Below, in pieces: positions 1 to 5,743 of a DNA stretch of 9,057 nucleotides. The position numbers were made by a program, and so were the translations under genes. Position 1 is the first letter of the stretch. Every line of letters begins with the position of its first letter. This stretch comes from Deltaproteobacteria bacterium (GTDB taxonomy: Bacteria > Desulfobacterota > Syntrophia > Syntrophales > UBA5619). The stretch is from the NCBI GenBank assembly GCA_026388345.1, contig JAPLJY010000040.1:1-9057 (forward strand), read 5' to 3'. Under the pieces are notes generated by a model. That model was not told the origin of the DNA. It saw only the letters and a program-made list of their open reading frames with translations, and ran no database searches.

Positions 1-55
1 GTTCTTCCACAACCTGACGTTTGAGTTCGATGCTGAATCTTCTTCGGTGCTTCAT
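1..55 (-). CDS. IS3-family transposase OrfA, N-terminal fragment (runs off window)
   Basis: Only the first 18 codons are visible, reading MKHRRRFSIELKRQVVEE. The basic start followed by F-S-x-E-[LF]-K-x-x-V-V-E is the classic opening of IS3/IS911 OrfA proteins (HTH_Tnp_1 family), which bind the IS ends through a helix-turn-helix and are usually joined to OrfB by a -1 frameshift. The start is supported by an AAAGGA ribosome binding site (plus-strand 63-68) seven bases upstream. The family call rests on a short N-terminus, so the subgroup is unknown. Confidence 0.65.
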   Translation of the reverse strand, partial: MKHRRRFSIELKRQVVEE

Positions 56-69
56 GGCAAGATCCTTTC

Positions 70-84
70 TCCCGTTTCCCGGGA
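70..84 (-). other. Hairpin in the IS leader upstream of OrfA
   Basis: TCCCG, a five-base loop, then CGGGA forms a perfect 5-bp stem directly upstream of the OrfA ribosome binding site (63-68). Weak outer pairing (GATC/GGATC) may extend it. In several IS families a leader hairpin limits transposase translation from transcripts that enter from outside. That role is inferred here. Confidence 0.4.
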
Positions 85-125
85 TGCTCGATCCTGCCGA
101 CTACTCTAACACAGTTTGTCCAACT

Positions 126-233
126 TCAGGGGTGCAGATCAGACAGTTCGGTTTCGGTGTAGGTGCTGAGATTCTCAAAAGAGTCGTTCTTCTTGAGGAA
201 ATCCAGTATTTCATCGTATGTGGTCGGTTCCAT
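126..233 (-). pseudogene. Small host gene interrupted by the IS; N-terminal 35 codons remain
   Basis: A minus-strand frame opens with ATG at 233 behind a strong purine-rich ribosome binding site (AGGAGGAG, plus-strand 244-251, ten bases upstream). It encodes an acidic peptide starting MEPTTYDEILDFLKK and continuing through ENLSTYTETELSDLHP. It ends at a TGA at 126-128, which is the first three bases of the IS terminus. The original gene was therefore almost certainly longer and was cut by the insertion; the remainder would lie beyond the far IS end, outside the window. I do not recognise the family. The composition (D/E/T/S-rich, predicted helical) gives no function. Confidence 0.6.
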
Positions 234-520
234 AGCTTTGTCGCTCCTCCTCTTTTCGTTCTCCGGAGTGTCGGTAACTGAACGAGGTACTAACCATCAG
301 AAACCGCCAATAGCCGTCGCCCGGTCGCTGAACCGTGAAGCCTACTGCACGGTGTACGGTTATAGCGATATCCATGTGCAAAATGATGCATAGGAACTGC
401 AACATAGCCAACCGTTCCACGGTTCCAACATTGAGCGCGTCAGCCGTAGGGCGCTGGCGCACGCTTCCTAATCATGTCTTATTAGATCGGTATAAAAGCC
501 CTCCGTGTCCTCGTTATCTG
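234..520. other. Intergenic region with several palindromes, no convincing gene
   Basis: No reading frame here has both a credible ribosome binding site and a recognisable product. There are three notable inverted repeats. ACCGTG/CACGGT with a 10-base loop lies near 340-361. AACCGT-tcc-ACGGTT lies at 410-424. A GC-rich stem pairs GCGCGTCAGC at 435-444 with GCTGGCGCAC from 453 to about 462, with one mismatch, one G-T pair and an 8-base loop. On the minus strand this is the leader region between the terminator at 521-557 and the small gene starting at 233. It may hold a structured leader or a small RNA, but no family was recognised. Confidence 0.4.
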
Positions 521-557
521 TAATAAAAAACCCCGCTCTTTTTATTAGGAACGGGGT
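521..557 (-). terminator. Rho-independent terminator (attenuator-like)
   Basis: On the minus strand ACCCCGTTC (plus-strand 557-549) pairs with GAGCGGGGT (538-530), giving a 9-bp stem with one G-U pair, a 10-base A-rich loop and then a run of six T residues (plus-strand A tract 525-530). The plus strand lacks a T tract after the stem, so it works mainly for minus-strand transcription. It lies about 220 bases downstream of the CYTH gene and would end that transcript. It also contains the end of a 9-codon ORF, so it may be a regulated terminator for the small gene at 233. Confidence 0.8.
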
Positions 558-574
558 CTCGATAGCCAGTCCAT
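545..574 (-). CDS. Possible 9-residue leader peptide overlapping the terminator
   Basis: ATG at 574 on the minus strand follows GGAGGG (plus-strand 579-584) by four bases and encodes MDWLSRPRS, ending in TAA at 545-547. The last codons form the 5' arm of the terminator hairpin and the stop lies in the loop. A ribosome translating or stalled here would therefore prevent the hairpin from forming. This geometry is that of leader peptides used in transcription attenuation. It has a single Trp codon plus Arg and Ser codons and no run of one amino acid. I could not identify a competing antiterminator stem with confidence, so the regulatory role is inferred. Confidence 0.4.
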   Translation of the reverse strand: MDWLSRPRS

Positions 575-687
575 ATTTCCCTCCAGCATGGTTATACGGG
601 ATGGAACTCTGTCAACTGCCATTATGTTTAGAGTTTCATTATCACGATTTTCATTCGAAATCTACTACATCGATAAAATTTTTCACC

Positions 688-735
688 TCATGGTAGGAGG
701 AAGTGCGCATATACCGGATGAAGCGGTTTTTTCAT
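688..735 (-). CDS. Possible 15-residue small ORF with a perfect ribosome binding site
   Basis: A minus-strand frame starts at ATG 735, six bases after AGGAGG (plus-strand 742-747), and encodes MKKPLHPVYAHFLLP before TGA at 688-690. The ribosome binding site is among the strongest in the window. It begins about 40 bases after the stop of the CYTH gene, so it could be the last reading frame of that transcript or an upstream leader ORF for what follows. An A6 run after the start codon could pair with a T6 run before the ribosome binding site and mask it. No family recognised; expression is not shown. Confidence 0.3.
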   Translation of the reverse strand: MKKPLHPVYAHFLLP

Positions 736-776
736 GGATAGCCTCCTAAAAAATGGATCGTTCGCATCCCCAGTGA

Positions 777-1241
777 TTACCACCGAGTGAACGGGTGCTT
801 GATCAGGTTCGAGTTGAAGTAACGGGGATCGCCCGTGACCTCTTCGCCGATCCATTCGGGTTTCTGAAAGGCCTGATCCTCGCTCGTGAGCTCCACCTCG
901 GCCACGATCAGCCCGGTATTGTCGCCGAAGAACTCGTCGATCTCCCAGGTGAGGCCTGCGAACGGAACCTTGAAGCGTTTCTTCTCGATGATCGGCTTCT
1001 CGGCCAAGGCATCGAGCATCGCGTTGCAGTCGGCAACGGGGATCTCGTACTCGTATTCGGAGCGGGTCACCCCCATGGTGAGTCCCTTAATGGTCAGAAA
1101 CGCCCTGTCGTCGATCGTCCGGATGCGGACGGTCCGTTCCTTGGCGCTGTTAAGGTATCCCTGACGGCAGGCCGTCCCCTTGGCAAGGAATCTCCAGGCA
1201 TCGCCCTTAACGAGAAATTTCCTTTCGATTTCCTTCCCCAT
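777..1241 (-). CDS. CYTH-domain triphosphate tunnel protein, probable inorganic triphosphatase
   Basis: A 154-residue single-domain CYTH protein. It starts with the family signature ExExK (E4, E6, K8 in MGKEIERKF), which binds metal at one end of the eight-stranded tunnel. The expected alternating basic and acidic strand residues follow: R39/R41, K52 after F-L-T-I, the EYEYE strand (62-66), E100-I-D102, and E115-V-E117 in VAEVELTS. Short bacterial members with QGYL near residue 27 hydrolyse tripolyphosphate; other CYTH proteins are class IV adenylate cyclases or thiamine triphosphatases. Length and N-terminus fit the short triphosphatases best. The frame stays open upstream to 1334, but ATG 1241 is preceded by AGGGGGT at good spacing and begins at the conserved motif. 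It lies 47 bases after the binding-protein gene and is probably co-transcribed with it. Confidence 0.85.
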   Translation of the reverse strand: MGKEIERKFLVKGDAWRFLAKGTACRQGYLNSAKERTVRIRTIDDRAFLTIKGLTMGVTRSEYEYEIPVADCNAMLDALAEKPIIEKKRFKVPFAGLTWEIDEFFGDNTGLIVAEVELTSEDQAFQKPEWIGEEVTGDPRYFNSNLIKHPFTRW

Positions 1242-1288
1242 GATCGACCCCCTGAGCTGCAGCTTGAGCGGTTCTGCCTGCGGAACCG

Positions 1289-2929
1289 CTACGGCTTCAT
1301 GACGAGCTTCTGCTCCGCCTGCGGGACATACCACTTGATGAAGTTATGGCCGATCCCGAGCGGCGCAACCTCCACCCCCCGGAACCGGGCGTGGATCATC
1401 GGAAGCGCGTCGGGGACATAAAGGAAGAGGTAGGGCTGCTCCTCGGCGAGGATCTCCTGGACCCGGTCGTAGCAGCGCTTCCGCAGGGGCTGGTCGAAGG
1501 TCTCGCGCGCCTTCACAATGAGCGCGTCCACCTCCGCGTTTTTGTAGGAGATGAAGTTCAGCTCCCGCGGCCCCGTCTTGCTCGAATGCCAGACGTCATA
1601 GAGGTCCGGCTCCATCGGGATCGTCCAGCCCAGGATCGTCGCGTCGAACTTCCGCTTGTTGATGAAGTCGTTCACAAAGGCCGCCCACTCGACCACCCGG
1701 ATCTTCACCCGGATCCCGACCTCGGCCAGTCGCCGCTGGATGATCTCGGCGCACTTCGCCCGGATCTCGTTTCCCTGGTTCGTGATGATCTCGAATTCGA
1801 AAGGCCGTCCGTCCTTTTCGAGGATGCCGTCGCCGTTCGCATCCTTCCAGCCTGCATCGGCGAGGAGCGCCTTCGCCTTAGCCGGGTCATAGGGATAGGC
1901 CCGGACCTTCGGGTTGTGGGCCCAGGTCCCCGGCTTGTAGGGTCCGTTGGCGGGCTTCCCGAGACCGAGCAGCACGCCGTCGATGATCTCCTCCCGGTTC
2001 ACCGCATGGGCGATCGCCTGGCGGACCCGCTTGTCGATGAAGAGGGGGTTTTTCAAATTGTAGCCCATGTAGGTGTAGGCAAAGGAGAGGTAGCGGTACT
2101 TGTTGAAATTCTCCCGGAAGAGGTTGCTCTCCGTCTGCCGCGTGAACTGGAGCGGGGTCAGCCCCATCCGGTCGATGCCGTCCGCGCGGAGTTCCAGGAA
2201 CATCGTCGCCGTATCGGGGATGATCCTCATGATATAGCCGTCAATGTACGGCCGTCCCTCGAAATAATCGGGGTTCGAGACCAGGACGATCTTCTGCCCG
2301 GTCACCCACTCTTTGAATTTGTAGGGCCCCGTCCCGATCGGATGCCGGCCGAGTGGGGAGGTGGTGATGTCCTTCCCGGCCAGCAGGTGTCTCGGCAGGA
2401 TGCCGACCGACCAGCTCATCAGACCGGGGGCGAAGGGCTTGTCGTAGGTCACCCGGAAGGTGTAGTCGTCGAGGACCTCGGCCTTCTTCACCTTGAGAAA
2501 ATCACCCGCATAGGCCGTGGGCGTCTTCGGGTCCACCGTGACCTGGTAAGTGTAGCGGACGTCCGCCGCGGTGAAGGGGCGGCCGTCGTGCCAGCGCACC
2601 CCCTTGCGCAGGTGAAAGGTGATCACGAGGCCGTCCCCGGAGATCTCCCAGGATTCGGCCAGGTCGCCCACAACGTTCACGTCCTTATCGTACTTGATGA
2701 GTCCGTTAAAGACCAGCGCGGCGATCTCGTGGGATGTGGAATCGGAGGCCAGCAGCGGGATGAGGTTCGAGGCGTCGCCAATGGAGCCCTCGACCATGAT
2801 GTCCCCGTAGGCGGGGGTGGCGGCCGCGCTCCCGGCGGGGGCGCGGCCCGGGGCCTGCGGGCCGCAAGCCGTGACGGTCAGGGTGAGAGACAGGATCAGA
2901 ATCCGGATAAAACGGCCAAGGGGTTTCAT
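1289..2929 (-). CDS. ABC transporter substrate-binding lipoprotein, peptide/nickel family (SBP_bac_5)
   Basis: A 546-residue extracytoplasmic solute-binding protein of family 5 (DppA/OppA type). It has a lipoprotein signal peptide (MKPLGRFIRI, hydrophobic core, lipobox VTAC with the lipidated Cys22) and an Ala/Pro/Gly-rich linker to about residue 40. The family hallmark VRWHDGRPFTAADV lies near residues 111-124, with IGTGPYKF near 188-195 and the C-terminal lobe to about 530. Such proteins capture oligopeptides, dipeptides, nickel-chelates or similar ligands and hand them to a two-permease, two-ATPase importer. None of those partners is in the window, so this is an orphan receptor and its ligand cannot be named. 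The frame is open to 3154, but ATG 2929 places the signal peptide exactly at the N-terminus. No clear Shine-Dalgarno precedes it. The CYTH gene follows 47 bases downstream. Confidence 0.92.
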   Translation of the reverse strand: MKPLGRFIRILILSLTLTVTACGPQAPGRAPAGSAAATPAYGDIMVEGSIGDASNLIPLLASDSTSHEIAALVFNGLIKYDKDVNVVGDLAESWEISGDGLVITFHLRKGVRWHDGRPFTAADVRYTYQVTVDPKTPTAYAGDFLKVKKAEVLDDYTFRVTYDKPFAPGLMSWSVGILPRHLLAGKDITTSPLGRHPIGTGPYKFKEWVTGQKIVLVSNPDYFEGRPYIDGYIMRIIPDTATMFLELRADGIDRMGLTPLQFTRQTESNLFRENFNKYRYLSFAYTYMGYNLKNPLFIDKRVRQAIAHAVNREEIIDGVLLGLGKPANGPYKPGTWAHNPKVRAYPYDPAKAKALLADAGWKDANGDGILEKDGRPFEFEIITNQGNEIRAKCAEIIQRRLAEVGIRVKIRVVEWAAFVNDFINKRKFDATILGWTIPMEPDLYDVWHSSKTGPRELNFISYKNAEVDALIVKARETFDQPLRKRCYDRVQEILAEEQPYLFLYVPDALPMIHARFRGVEVAPLGIGHNFIKWYVPQAEQKLVMKP

Positions 2930-3288
2930 GGTCGTCAAACTACCGTATGGACGCGGGTTTTGCAAGTGATTCCATTGACAAAGTATCTTTTCTCGAAAAT
3001 GTTGACCTCCGGAATATTCAAAATTGTCGCTGAACAAGTTATTTCTTCCTGCCGCAAATGGGCGCTTCGACGACGATTCATGATTCCAATCCGCTATTGT
3101 CGATGTTATTCCCTCGATAAATATGATACGTTCGGATCGGTATCCGGCGGTCAAGCCTTATAAAGCTCCGGGGTCAACGGATGCAGGGCACAAATACCAT
3201 TGCACCGCCGGAGAACCGGGTGGCAAAATGAAATCAGCAGCCTTCTTTCAAGCACTGGCAGAATATCGGCCATAGGAGCGTGTATCTC
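2930..3288. other. Divergent intergenic region between the binding protein and HD-GYP genes
   Basis: This gene-free stretch must carry promoters in both directions. For the plus strand the best candidate is TTGTCG (3097-3102) with TATGAT (3122-3127), but the 19-base spacer is long; a TTGACA at 2974-2979 has no good -10. For the minus strand, TTGCAA and TAGTTT 17 bases apart lie directly before ATG 2929, but match the consensus poorly. The sequence is more AT-rich than the flanking genes. No riboswitch or RNA gene was recognised. Confidence 0.4.
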
Positions 3289-4359
3289 ATGAACAACAGA
3301 AGATACATGGCCATCCCTCCGGCCGCCGTCATACCGGGGGTGTTGCCGGAGTTTAAAATTTTCGTCCTCACGCCGCAGGGGCAATATCTCCTCTGGGCGC
3401 TGGAAGGCAATAAAGTAACTTCGGAACAACTCTCCAAGCTATCCGAAGGCGGATTCAACGAGATCTTCGTCGATCTCGATGACAAGTTCAAGTATGAAGA
3501 TTATCTCGAGACGAACCTGGGAAATATCCTTGAGAACAAATCGTCGTCGGACGACCAGAAAGCGGAGATATTCAGCAAAATTTCCACCAATGTCGTCAAG
3601 GACGCCTTTGAAAAGTCCTTAGGGTTGTGCACAATGGGTGCGGCCGCCCTCCAGCGGACGCAAAAACTGATAGAAAATGCCCTGATATTCATTACGGAAT
3701 CAAAATCCCTTTATGCCCTGGCGAAAATGATCGGCCATGACTACCAGACATATGAACATGCCACCAAGGTCCTCTGGCTGACCGTGGCGTTTCTCGGGCA
3801 GAATCCGGAAATCATGGAACAGATTGAACCAGGGTATCAGGCATTCGATGAAAAACAGAGAATGGAAATATTGAGACAATGCGGTGTCGGCGCCCTGCTT
3901 CACGACATCGGCAAAGCGCTGGTTTCTCCGGAAATACTCAACAAAAACAGTCAACTCACCGATGTGGAGTGGGAAATCATGAAACGTCATCCACTCAACG
4001 GCCTGGCGATGCTGATCGACACGGATATTCCCGCGTTCATCAAGAAAGCCGTATTGCATCATCACGAGGATTTTCAGGGCGGAGGATACCCCATGAGCCT
4101 TGAAGGGCTAAACATAACCACACTGTCCCGTGTCTTGAGAATCACCGACGTGTTTGACGCCATGACGTCCCGCCGCCCTTACAAAGAGCCCATGGCCCCC
4201 ATAAAGGCAGCGCGGATCATGATCGGAACGCCGGAAGATAAAAAAGGGGATGATTGTCCGGTAGAAGATGATCGTGATCAGGGCATGAGAAGATGCTTCG
4301 ACAATGAACTGCTCCGGAAATTCGTCGTGTTTCTCGGCAATGCGAAACTGAGTGGATAA
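3289..4359 (+). CDS. HD-GYP domain protein, probable cyclic di-GMP phosphodiesterase
   Basis: A 356-residue cytoplasmic protein with two parts. Residues 1-85 form a small N-terminal domain (IPPAAVIPGVLPEFKIFV, then FNEIFVDLDD and YEDYLETNL) like those before HD-GYP domains in deltaproteobacterial proteins. Residues about 140-350 are an HD-GYP domain: H157 (YEHATKV), the HD pair H205-D206 in LLHDIGKA, H234 in KRHP, H258-H259-E260, GYP at 266-268, and D287 in RITDVFDAM with K299. These are the metal ligands and substrate residues of enzymes that cleave cyclic di-GMP. The motif HHExxDGxGYP reads HHEDFQGGGYP, with Gln for Asp at 263. The frame also opens at GTG 3280, but that codon nearly abuts the AGGAG at 3274-3278; ATG 3289 is ten bases from it and is preferred. 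No adjacent sensor or cyclase. Confidence 0.9.
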   Translation: MNNRRYMAIPPAAVIPGVLPEFKIFVLTPQGQYLLWALEGNKVTSEQLSKLSEGGFNEIFVDLDDKFKYEDYLETNLGNILENKSSSDDQKAEIFSKISTNVVKDAFEKSLGLCTMGAAALQRTQKLIENALIFITESKSLYALAKMIGHDYQTYEHATKVLWLTVAFLGQNPEIMEQIEPGYQAFDEKQRMEILRQCGVGALLHDIGKALVSPEILNKNSQLTDVEWEIMKRHPLNGLAMLIDTDIPAFIKKAVLHHHEDFQGGGYPMSLEGLNITTLSRVLRITDVFDAMTSRRPYKEPMAPIKAARIMIGTPEDKKGDDCPVEDDRDQGMRRCFDNELLRKFVVFLGNAKLSG

Positions 4360-4524
4360 CCCGATGGAGGCCTTGAAAGGCTCGCAGCGGATAAGGCCAT
4401 TGCCGCCATTACACAACGGAAAAAGTGAGTTCCGCACAAGGTGATCATTGCTTCCCGGGGGACAGCCCCCCTGCTAAGTCGATCTCGATGGATTCATCTC
4501 CTCGGCTTCTCCTTTAAGAGTAAT

Positions 4525-4549
4525 GGGGATTTTTCTTTCCCGGTTTTTT
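4525..4549 (+). terminator. Possible weak rho-independent terminator after the HD-GYP gene
   Basis: GGGGA (4525-4529) can pair with TTCCC (4537-4541), followed by GG and a six-T run (4544-4549). The stem is short and includes a G-T pair, so termination would be weak. The position, between two plus-strand genes and upstream of a promoter candidate, is sensible. Confidence 0.35.
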
Positions 4550-4592
4550 GCACGGATAGGCATATCGCGTGCCGACCACAAATCCGAAATGC

Positions 4593-4621
4593 TTGACTAA
4601 AGACCGTGACTGTGAAAGATT
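4593..4621 (+). promoter_or_regulatory. Candidate sigma-70 promoter for ltaE
   Basis: TTGACT (4593-4598, five of six consensus bases) is followed after exactly 17 bases by AAGATT (4616-4621, three of six). Transcription would begin near 4628, about 50 bases before the ltaE start. The -10 is weak, so confidence is modest. Confidence 0.4.
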
Positions 4622-4679
4622 CCCTTTGCAGGGCGGTTTCGCATCCCTGAAATATACCATGGATAATTGGAGGTTGGCG

Positions 4680-5717
4680 ATGGCCCTGATCGACCTGCGC
4701 AGCGATACCGTAACCCTTCCGACGCCAGCGATGCGGGAGGCTATCTCCCGCGCTGAGGTGGGAGACGACGTCTTCGGCGAGGATCCCACGATCAACCGTC
4801 TTGAAGCGATGACCGCCGAGCGGATGGGGAAGGAAGCGGCGCTCCTCGTCGTCAGCGGCACGATGGGAAACGTAACCTGCGTGCTCACTCACTGTGCACG
4901 GGGCGAGGAGGTGATCCTCGGCGACGGCTCGCACATCTTCCTCAACGAGGCGGGCGGGATGTCCGCCCTGGGCGGCATCTTCCCCCACACGATCCCCAAC
5001 CTTCCTGACGGGACGCTACGCCTAAGTGAGATCGAGGCTGCCATCCGCGGTGAGAACATTCACTTCCCCCGGACCCGCCTCGTCTGTCTGGAGAATACGC
5101 ACAACCGCTGCTACGGCGCCGCGCTGACACCCGAATACACCGCCGCCGCCGTTTCGCTCGCAAAGAGCAGGGGGCTCTCCGTGCACCTTGACGGCGCCCG
5201 GATCTTCAACGCCGCCGCCGCCCTCGGTGTGGACGTCCGGGAGTTGACCCGGGGCGTGGATTCCGTAAATGTCTGCCTCTCCAAGGGGCTTGCCGCGCCG
5301 GTCGGCTCCGTGATCTGCGGAAGCAAAGAATTCATCGGGAGGGCGCGGCGGATCCGGAAGATGCTCGGCGGCGGGATGCGCCAAGCCGGGATCATCGCGG
5401 CCGCGGGGATCGTCGCCCTGGAGGAAATGGTCGATCGTCTTGCGGAAGACCATATCAATGCCCGCCGCCTTGCGGAGGGTATTGCCGGGATCCCGGGGCT
5501 CAAGACCGAGCCCGGCCGGGTTCAGACAAACATCCTCTACATCGATCTTGTTGACAGGCGCTTCTCGGACGATCAATTCATGGCGCTTCTGGAGAAGAAA
5601 GGGGTACGGCTCTCCCATCCGGGGCTGGCCCGTTTTCGGATGCTCACCCATTACGGGATCGGCGCGACCGAGATCGACGCGGCGCTTGCGGCGCTTCGCG
5701 ATGTGATGCAGGGCTGA
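4680..5717 (+). CDS. ltaE: Low-specificity L-threonine aldolase
   Basis: A 345-residue PLP-dependent fold-type I enzyme that cleaves L-threonine and L-allo-threonine to glycine and acetaldehyde in the cytoplasm. The start MALIDLRSDTVTLPTPAM, then VGDDVFGEDPT (28-37) and the block around ENTHN (138-142), closely match E. coli LtaE. H85 should stack on the cofactor ring; HLDGARIFNA (169-178) carries the Asp that holds the pyridine nitrogen and a substrate-binding Arg; CLSKGLAAPVGS (199-210) carries the Schiff-base lysine K202; GGGMRQAG follows. The length is normal for the family. ATG 4680 is chosen because GGAGG (4669-4673) lies six bases upstream and the conserved N-terminus begins there, although the frame is open from 4569. 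The next gene starts 26 bases downstream on the same strand, so the two probably form an operon. Confidence 0.96.
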   Translation: MALIDLRSDTVTLPTPAMREAISRAEVGDDVFGEDPTINRLEAMTAERMGKEAALLVVSGTMGNVTCVLTHCARGEEVILGDGSHIFLNEAGGMSALGGIFPHTIPNLPDGTLRLSEIEAAIRGENIHFPRTRLVCLENTHNRCYGAALTPEYTAAAVSLAKSRGLSVHLDGARIFNAAAALGVDVRELTRGVDSVNVCLSKGLAAPVGSVICGSKEFIGRARRIRKMLGGGMRQAGIIAAAGIVALEEMVDRLAEDHINARRLAEGIAGIPGLKTEPGRVQTNILYIDLVDRRFSDDQFMALLEKKGVRLSHPGLARFRMLTHYGIGATEIDAALAALRDVMQG

Positions 5718-5743
5718 CGCTGTAAAACGGCTCTCATGAGCGG

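Larger units (their letters stand above)
1..128 (-). mobile_element. End of an IS3-family-like insertion sequence
   Basis: Read on the minus strand, the segment starts at 128 with TGAAGTTGGACAAACTG. The 5' TG is typical of IS3-family termini. It then passes a short leader with a hairpin (70-84) and a ribosome binding site, and enters a transposase OrfA at 55. The rest of the element lies beyond the left edge, so the second inverted repeat and the target duplication cannot be checked. The boundary at 128 is inferred from the TG terminus and from the interrupted small reading frame on the other side. Confidence 0.6.
4360..4679. other. Intergenic region between the HD-GYP and ltaE genes
   Basis: No convincing gene is present. 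It holds a hairpin GAGgCCTT/AAGGCTC just after the HD-GYP stop (about 4366-4382), a GGGGG-acag-CCCCC hairpin (4457-4470) without a T tract, a weak terminator-like stem before T6 (4525-4549) and a probable promoter for ltaE (4593-4621). The ltaE frame remains open upstream to 4569, but the extra codons have no family similarity. Confidence 0.5.

Noticed and set aside
211..462. 83-codon minus-strand frame upstream of the interrupted small gene
   Set aside because: No ribosome binding site or family motif; it overlaps palindromes and the start of a better supported small frame.
777..1241. CYTH protein as a cAMP producer for the CNB domain of the YihY fusion
   Set aside because: Length and motif context fit the short triphosphatases better than class IV adenylate cyclases, and the two genes are far apart on opposite strands.
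795..1421. 208-codon open frame antisense to the CYTH gene
   Set aside because: Shadow frame of the CYTH gene, which has the full ExExK signature and its own ribosome binding site.
1346..3163. 605-codon open frame antisense to the binding-protein gene
   Set aside because: It mirrors the codon phase of the strongly supported SBP_bac_5 gene in GC-rich DNA, its protein is low-complexity and R/D/V/P-rich without motifs, and no ribosome binding site was seen.
4457..4470. GGGGG-acag-CCCCC hairpin as a terminator
   Set aside because: No T tract follows on either strand, and a single short palindrome of this kind may be chance.
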